8,613 nt of DNA, from positions 1 to 8,613 of the forward strand of contig JAHZEF010000071.1 in the NCBI GenBank assembly GCA_019422005.1. The letters are read 5' to 3'. Below the pieces are notes generated by a model. It did not search any database. It was given only the letters and a program-made list of their open reading frames with translations, and was not told where the DNA came from. Below, in pieces: positions 5,598 to 8,613 of the stretch (positions within the stretch are counted from its first letter, which is position 1; every line of letters starts with the position of its first letter). Made by a program: the position numbers and the translations under genes. This DNA comes from Clostridiales bacterium. GTDB lineage: Bacteria; Bacillota; Clostridia; Oscillospirales; Oscillospiraceae.

Positions 5598-6143
5598 TCA
5601 GGCCAGTAAACAGCTCTTTTCCGCGACTCTGCTTCTGATGGCGGCGGCCGTCTCTTCCGCAGAAAGCCCTGTCGTCTCAATTACATGGGATTCATAGCGG
5701 CCCAAATTCTGAAACTGCTCCCACATGAGCTCCACCAGCCGGATATTGGTTTCCCTGTCCAGCTTGGCGCGTTCCGCGGCCCGCTTCAAAGTCTCGGCCC
5801 TGCCCGCTCTCACAACAACATAGTGAATCTCATACCGTTCCCGTGCCGCCTCAATCCACGGCCTTAAAAACCAGGGGCCGATGATTCCGTCAACCACCAC
5901 ATCGTATCCGCCCCGCACGCAGCGCTTCGCCGCTTCCAAAAAGGCCTCGGTCACAATCCGGTTCTGCTCGTCCGCCTCCGGCAAATAGGGCGGGATCGCC
6001 CCCTTGCAGAGCGCATGGTAGCAGTCGTCCGTATGCATGTGCACAGATTTCTCCAGTTCCGAACCCCCGGCGACCGCGGCCGCAGCCGTTGTCTTCCCTG
6101 TCCCCGGCGCGCCGGTAATCACGATCATCCTTCCCCAGTGCAA
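5598..6143 (-). CDS. P-loop kinase-like ATPase (AAA_33-type), probable TTG start
   Basis: 181 aa single-domain P-loop protein resembling small-molecule kinases of the AAA_33/zeta-toxin/chloramphenicol-phosphotransferase group. Walker A is GAPGTGKTT (11-19). HTDDCYHAL (37-45) sits where the catalytic and substrate Asp lies in these kinases, YDVVVDGIIGP (80-90) is the second acidic strand, and the Arg-rich RAAERAKLDRET (121-132) resembles a mobile LID. Substrate unknown; function as a phosphotransferase is inferred. TTG at 6143 is chosen because AGGAGG (6151-6156) lies seven bases upstream. The in-frame ATG at 6128 has only a GGGGAAGG abutting it, too close to serve well. It stands 171 bases from the radical SAM gene and 147 from the AAC(6')-like gene. 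Confidence 0.82.
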   Translation of the reverse strand: MHWGRMIVITGAPGTGKTTAAAAVAGGSELEKSVHMHTDDCYHALCKGAIPPYLPEADEQNRIVTEAFLEAAKRCVRGGYDVVVDGIIGPWFLRPWIEAARERYEIHYVVVRAGRAETLKRAAERAKLDRETNIRLVELMWEQFQNLGRYESHVIETTGLSAEETAAAIRSRVAEKSCLLA

Positions 6144-6150
6144 GCGCTGC

Positions 6151-6156
6151 CCTCCT
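6151..6156 (-). promoter_or_regulatory. Shine-Dalgarno site supporting a TTG start
   Basis: A full AGGAGG consensus lies seven bases before TTG at 6143. This spacing supports TTG initiation of the P-loop kinase-like gene, adding five residues to the ATG-initiated form. Confidence 0.7.
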
Positions 6157-6314
6157 GTTCTCCGATAGGATCCGCATTTCCCAATCCGCAGGCCGCCGTC
6201 CGCATTGCCCTCCCGGAACGCCGGCCGTCCCGCATGTGTTTCCGCGCGCCCTTCGAAACCATCCCGCCTTCGCCCGGAGGCCGGGCTTTTCCGCAGCTTC
6301 TGCAGCCCCTCTGC

Positions 6315-7181
6315 TCAAAAGAGGCGCAGCTGCCCCTTTGGCTCAGTTTCCAGTTCACGCAGATACCGGAATATCTGCTCATGCCGGTGCAGGATCCCCG
6401 CTTCCTCACAGCGGCGGCGGAACAGCTGCATCAATTCCCGGCCGTTGGGGCTCTCCAGCAGATAGGCGCCGCCGTATCTGCGGATATACTGTTCCTTCAG
6501 GCCGGGAAACCGCCGGTCCAGCTGCCCGTAAAAGTATTCCCGGCTGCCTGTCCGCAGGGTCACGCCCATGCCGAAGCAGACGACACCCTTCACATCCGCT
6601 TCGGCGCAGCAGTCCAGGATCCCGTTGACGTTCTCCGGCGTGTCGTTAAGGAACGGAAGGATCGGGCAGAGCCATACCACCGTGGGAATCCCGGCATCCC
6701 GGAGCGCTTTCAGCGCCTCGAACCGCTCCCGCGTGGTGCTGACATTGGGCTCGATTTTGCGGCAGAGCGCCTCATCATACGTGGTCACCGTCATCTGGAC
6801 GACGCACTTGGCCTGCCCGTTGATGCGTTTGAGAAGCTCCAGATCCCGCAGGACGCGGGCGGACTTGGTGATGAGCGCCGCACCGAATCCATACCGCGCA
6901 ATCAGCTCCAGCGCCCTTCTGGTCTGGCAGACCTGCTCTTCCAGCGGAAGGTACGGATCGGTCATGGAGCCCATGCCGATCATACAGGGTTTCCGCCTGC
7001 GGCGCAGAGCATCCTCCAGCAGGGGGACGGCATTTTCCTTGACCTCGACGTCCTCAAAATCATGCTCCATATGATAGCAGGCGCTCCTGGAATCGCAGTA
7101 AATACAGCCGTGTTGGCAGCCGCGGTACAGATTCATGCTGTTCCCGGAAGATAAAATCCCCTTGACCGCCGCGTAGTGCAT
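6315..7181 (-). CDS. Radical SAM protein, SplB-like (SPL family)
   Basis: 288 aa radical S-adenosylmethionine protein. The [4Fe-4S]-binding CxxxCxxC motif is C22, C26, C29 within YRGCQHGCIYCDSRS, the form typical of the spore-photoproduct-lyase-like group (COG1533). Further family landmarks are GSMTDPYLPLE (about 75-85), ITKSARVLRDLELL, MTVTTYDEALCRKIEP and GIPTVVWLCPILPFLND. True SplB enzymes that repair spore photoproduct are usually longer and carry their own conserved C-terminal region. This member belongs to the broader uncharacterised group, so DNA repair is only a possibility. ATG at 7181 is preceded by a modest AAAGGG ten bases away. An upstream in-frame ATG at 7232 lacks an SD and would add non-conserved sequence. 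Neighbours give no clear pathway. Confidence 0.88.
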   Translation of the reverse strand: MHYAAVKGILSSGNSMNLYRGCQHGCIYCDSRSACYHMEHDFEDVEVKENAVPLLEDALRRRRKPCMIGMGSMTDPYLPLEEQVCQTRRALELIARYGFGAALITKSARVLRDLELLKRINGQAKCVVQMTVTTYDEALCRKIEPNVSTTRERFEALKALRDAGIPTVVWLCPILPFLNDTPENVNGILDCCAEADVKGVVCFGMGVTLRTGSREYFYGQLDRRFPGLKEQYIRRYGGAYLLESPNGRELMQLFRRRCEEAGILHRHEQIFRYLRELETEPKGQLRLF

Positions 7182-7363
7182 GGTACCACACCCTTTCTGA
7201 CACAGCGCCGTCCCGCTTCCACAGATCAGCATGCGGTACAGCCGCTCTTTCCCGCTGACGGCACGCAGCCAGCAGGCCCGCCGCCGGCCCTGTCTCCTGA
7301 CATGCGGCGCGCGCAGGTTCTGCCGGGGCCGTTCGCTTTGCCGGGCCGCCGGAACCCCCTGCA

Positions 7364-7389
7364 GTACGGCGTCCGCGGACGGGCCGTAC
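7364..7389. other. Imperfect palindrome in the hydrolase/radical SAM gap
   Basis: GTACGGC (7364-7370) and GCCGTAC (7383-7389) flank the self-complementary GTCCGCGGAC (7371-7380) with a 2-base bulge, giving a long GC-rich hairpin starting 18 bases after the hydrolase stop. No U-run follows on the minus strand, so intrinsic termination is doubtful. The rest of the 226-base gap (7182-7407) shows no promoter or gene I can support. Confidence 0.35.
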
Positions 7390-7407
7390 AGGACATTTGC
7401 GCCCGTT

Positions 7408-8097
7408 TCAGCAGGCCCCGCTCTCCCACGCCCGCAGAAGCGCCATCTGCTCCGGGGTGTGAAGCCAGTGCCCCCCTCCGTCAACCACCGTGAGGCGGAC
7501 GCGATGGCGGCCGACAAACCGCTCCACCGTCCGGCGGGAGGTCATATTGTCGCAGCTCCCCCAGAGCACATGGATGGGGCAGGGCCACTCACAGACCGGA
7601 TGCTCCCGTACCCAGCACAAATACTCCCAGGACAGGGGCTGCCCGAAGGGGACGGCAATCTCCCCCTGCTTCTGCAGTTCATCCTCCGTCACTCCGGCCC
7701 GCCCCATCATGGCCAGGATCAGGCCTTCCATGTCCAGAACAGGCGAAACCAGCAATGCCTTGTCCGGCGCGTCAAAGGACAGCATGGCAAAATAGGCCCC
7801 GATGCTGTTGGCCCGAAGGGACACTGTGTTCCATCGGCCCTCCGCCCAGTCCAGCGCTGCCCGGACATCCGGCGCCGCCGCCCACGGAGTCAGCTCCCCG
7901 CCGCGGCCCCGGCGCTCCCCGTGGCCGGGCAGATCAATGGAAAGCACCTGATATCCCTTGCGGCAGGCCGCCCGGGCAAAGGGTTCCGCCTCTTCCTTGC
8001 ATCCCATCTGCCCGTGAAGGAACAGCCAGCCCCGTTCCGCCGGTTCTCCATACAGGGCAGCCGGGACGGCCCCGATTTCAAATCGTTCTGTTTTCAT
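7408..8097 (-). CDS. Alpha/beta hydrolase (esterase/lipase-like)
   Basis: 229 aa serine-hydrolase fold, predicted cytoplasmic (no signal peptide). The oxyanion segment is FLHGQMG (26-32). SIDLPGHGER (53-62) is a typical strand-4 signature. The nucleophile elbow is RANSIGAYFA with S98, so the usual first Gly of GxSxG is Ala. The acid is D183 in LWGSCDNMTS and the catalytic His is H210 in DGGGHWLH, so the triad is intact. Substrate unknown; esterase or related hydrolysis is inferred from the fold. ATG at 8097 has AGAGGGG upstream with a seven-base spacer. The gene starts 33 bases after the dehydrogenase stop, so the two are probably co-transcribed. Confidence 0.88.
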   Translation of the reverse strand: MKTERFEIGAVPAALYGEPAERGWLFLHGQMGCKEEAEPFARAACRKGYQVLSIDLPGHGERRGRGGELTPWAAAPDVRAALDWAEGRWNTVSLRANSIGAYFAMLSFDAPDKALLVSPVLDMEGLILAMMGRAGVTEDELQKQGEIAVPFGQPLSWEYLCWVREHPVCEWPCPIHVLWGSCDNMTSRRTVERFVGRHRVRLTVVDGGGHWLHTPEQMALLRAWESGAC

Positions 8098-8130
8098 CGC
8101 TTCACCCCTCTGTCCGTCCCGCGGCAGAAA

Positions 8131-8613
8131 TCATCTGCAGTCTATCGCCACCTTGATCACCCCATCCCGCCTGTTTTCAAACAGCTCGTAGGCCCCGGCG
8201 ATGTCCTTCAGCGGATAGGTATGGGTCATCAGGGGGACAGTGTCCAGTTTCCCTTCGGCGATGAGCCGAAGGGTTTCCCCACAGTTGCAGCCGTCCACGC
8301 CGCCGGTTTTGAAGGTCAGGTTTTTGCCGTACATCTCCGGCAGCGGCAGAGCTTGCGCCTGATTGTAGAGGGCCACCACAGTGACAACCGCATTGGGCCG
8401 GGCACAATCCCAGGCCATGCGGAACGTGCTCTCACTGCCTGCCGCTTCCAGAACCGCATCGGCGCCGCCGTGGCTGCTGTGGACCAGTACAAACTCCTTG
8501 AGCCGGCCGGGGGCGGCGGTCAGGACGCCGGGGTAATGCCTGCGGACAAACTCCAGACGGCGTTCGTCCACATCGCAGACAATGACGCGCCGCGGCTCTT
8601 TCAAAAGCACACA
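8131..8613 (-). CDS. Zinc-type medium-chain alcohol/threonine dehydrogenase, 5' end outside the window
   Basis: C-terminal 160 residues of a medium-chain dehydrogenase; the N-terminal catalytic zinc domain and the Rossmann GxGxxG lie beyond the window edge. The visible part begins in the Rossmann fold: VIVCDVDERRLEF has the acidic beta-2 residue that favours NAD(H). It continues with GGADAVLEAAGSESTF, a V-x-V-V-A strand, the substrate/dimer region ALPLPEMYGKNLTFKTGG, and the family-typical ending TYPLKDIAGAYELF then DGVIKVAIDC. This layout matches Zn-dependent alcohol, sorbitol or threonine dehydrogenase-like enzymes; the visible part does not identify the substrate. The stop TGA is 33 bases before the hydrolase start. 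Confidence 0.88.
   Translation of the reverse strand, partial: CVLLKEPRRVIVCDVDERRLEFVRRHYPGVLTAAPGRLKEFVLVHSSHGGADAVLEAAGSESTFRMAWDCARPNAVVTVVALYNQAQALPLPEMYGKNLTFKTGGVDGCNCGETLRLIAEGKLDTVPLMTHTYPLKDIAGAYELFENRRDGVIKVAIDCR

Noticed and set aside
6272..6290. Hairpin GCCCGG/CCGGGC followed by TTTT on the plus strand
   Set aside because: The stem is only 6 bp with four T residues, and no plus-strand gene precedes it. On the minus strand the run is A residues before the stem, so it cannot terminate the radical SAM transcript.
6015..7154. A 379-codon plus-strand frame opposite the radical SAM and kinase genes
   Set aside because: It is antisense to the CxxxCxxC radical SAM gene and the Walker A gene, has no recognisable domain and crosses their intergenic gap.
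6315..7181. Firm assignment of the radical SAM gene as spore photoproduct lyase (splB)
   Set aside because: The protein is shorter than SplB and its neighbours are not sporulation or repair genes; only the wider SPL family is supported.
5579..7357. A shared GGGTTCCGGC-like word in the gaps near 5580 and 7350, with a looser copy near 1000
   Set aside because: Copies are about ten bases, with no extended similarity or flanking symmetry. In this composition they are likely coincidence, not cassette recombination sites.

Overview
The window looks like chromosomal DNA from a GC-rich member of the Clostridia (Oscillospiraceae or a GC-rich Lachnospiraceae). Evidence: very GC-rich third codon positions, strong purine-rich Shine-Dalgarno (SD) sites such as AGGAGG, an EFR1-type flavodoxin-ferredoxin protein typical of anaerobes, and a short XerC/D-like recombinase of a kind common in gut Clostridia. 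No gene pins down the genus. All twelve recognised genes lie on the minus strand, so transcription runs from high to low coordinates. No RNA gene, CRISPR array, insertion sequence or gene-free stretch over 300 bases was seen, and no convincing promoter.

In transcription order, the upstream third holds loosely spaced genes: the 3' part of a zinc-type medium-chain dehydrogenase (8131-8613, cut by the window edge), an alpha/beta hydrolase (7408-8097), a SplB-like radical SAM protein (6315-7181) and a small P-loop kinase-like protein with a probable TTG start (5598-6143). Gaps of 226, 171 and 147 bases separate the last three from their next neighbours. The gaps contain hairpins but no U-tract terminators.

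The middle (about 5450 to 1045) is a tightly packed run that looks like one operon: an AAC(6')-like N-acetyltransferase, a putative nitroreductase, an NAD-type short-chain dehydrogenase (SDR), an EFR1 flavodoxin-ferredoxin protein, an aminoglycoside-phosphotransferase-family kinase, a YiaC-like GNAT acetyltransferase and a TfoX N-terminal-domain protein. From the nitroreductase onward the junctions are 1-4 base gaps, two ATGA start/stop overlaps and one 25-base overlap. The content is small-molecule acetylation, phosphorylation and redox chemistry, resembling an accessory detoxification or modification operon. It ends at a strong 17-bp-stem terminator (919-955).

The left end holds a complete tyrosine recombinase (4-849) with its own SD. 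Between it and the terminator is a perfect 12-bp inverted repeat whose outer arm is the terminator's U-tract and whose inner arm abuts the recombinase SD. This is the most unusual non-coding structure in the window. A second oddity is a possible 36-codon small ORF (4877-4987) with a strong SD and an ATGA junction to the nitroreductase, embedded in the C-terminal tail of the AAC(6')-like gene. No clearly new multi-gene system can be demonstrated from sequence alone.
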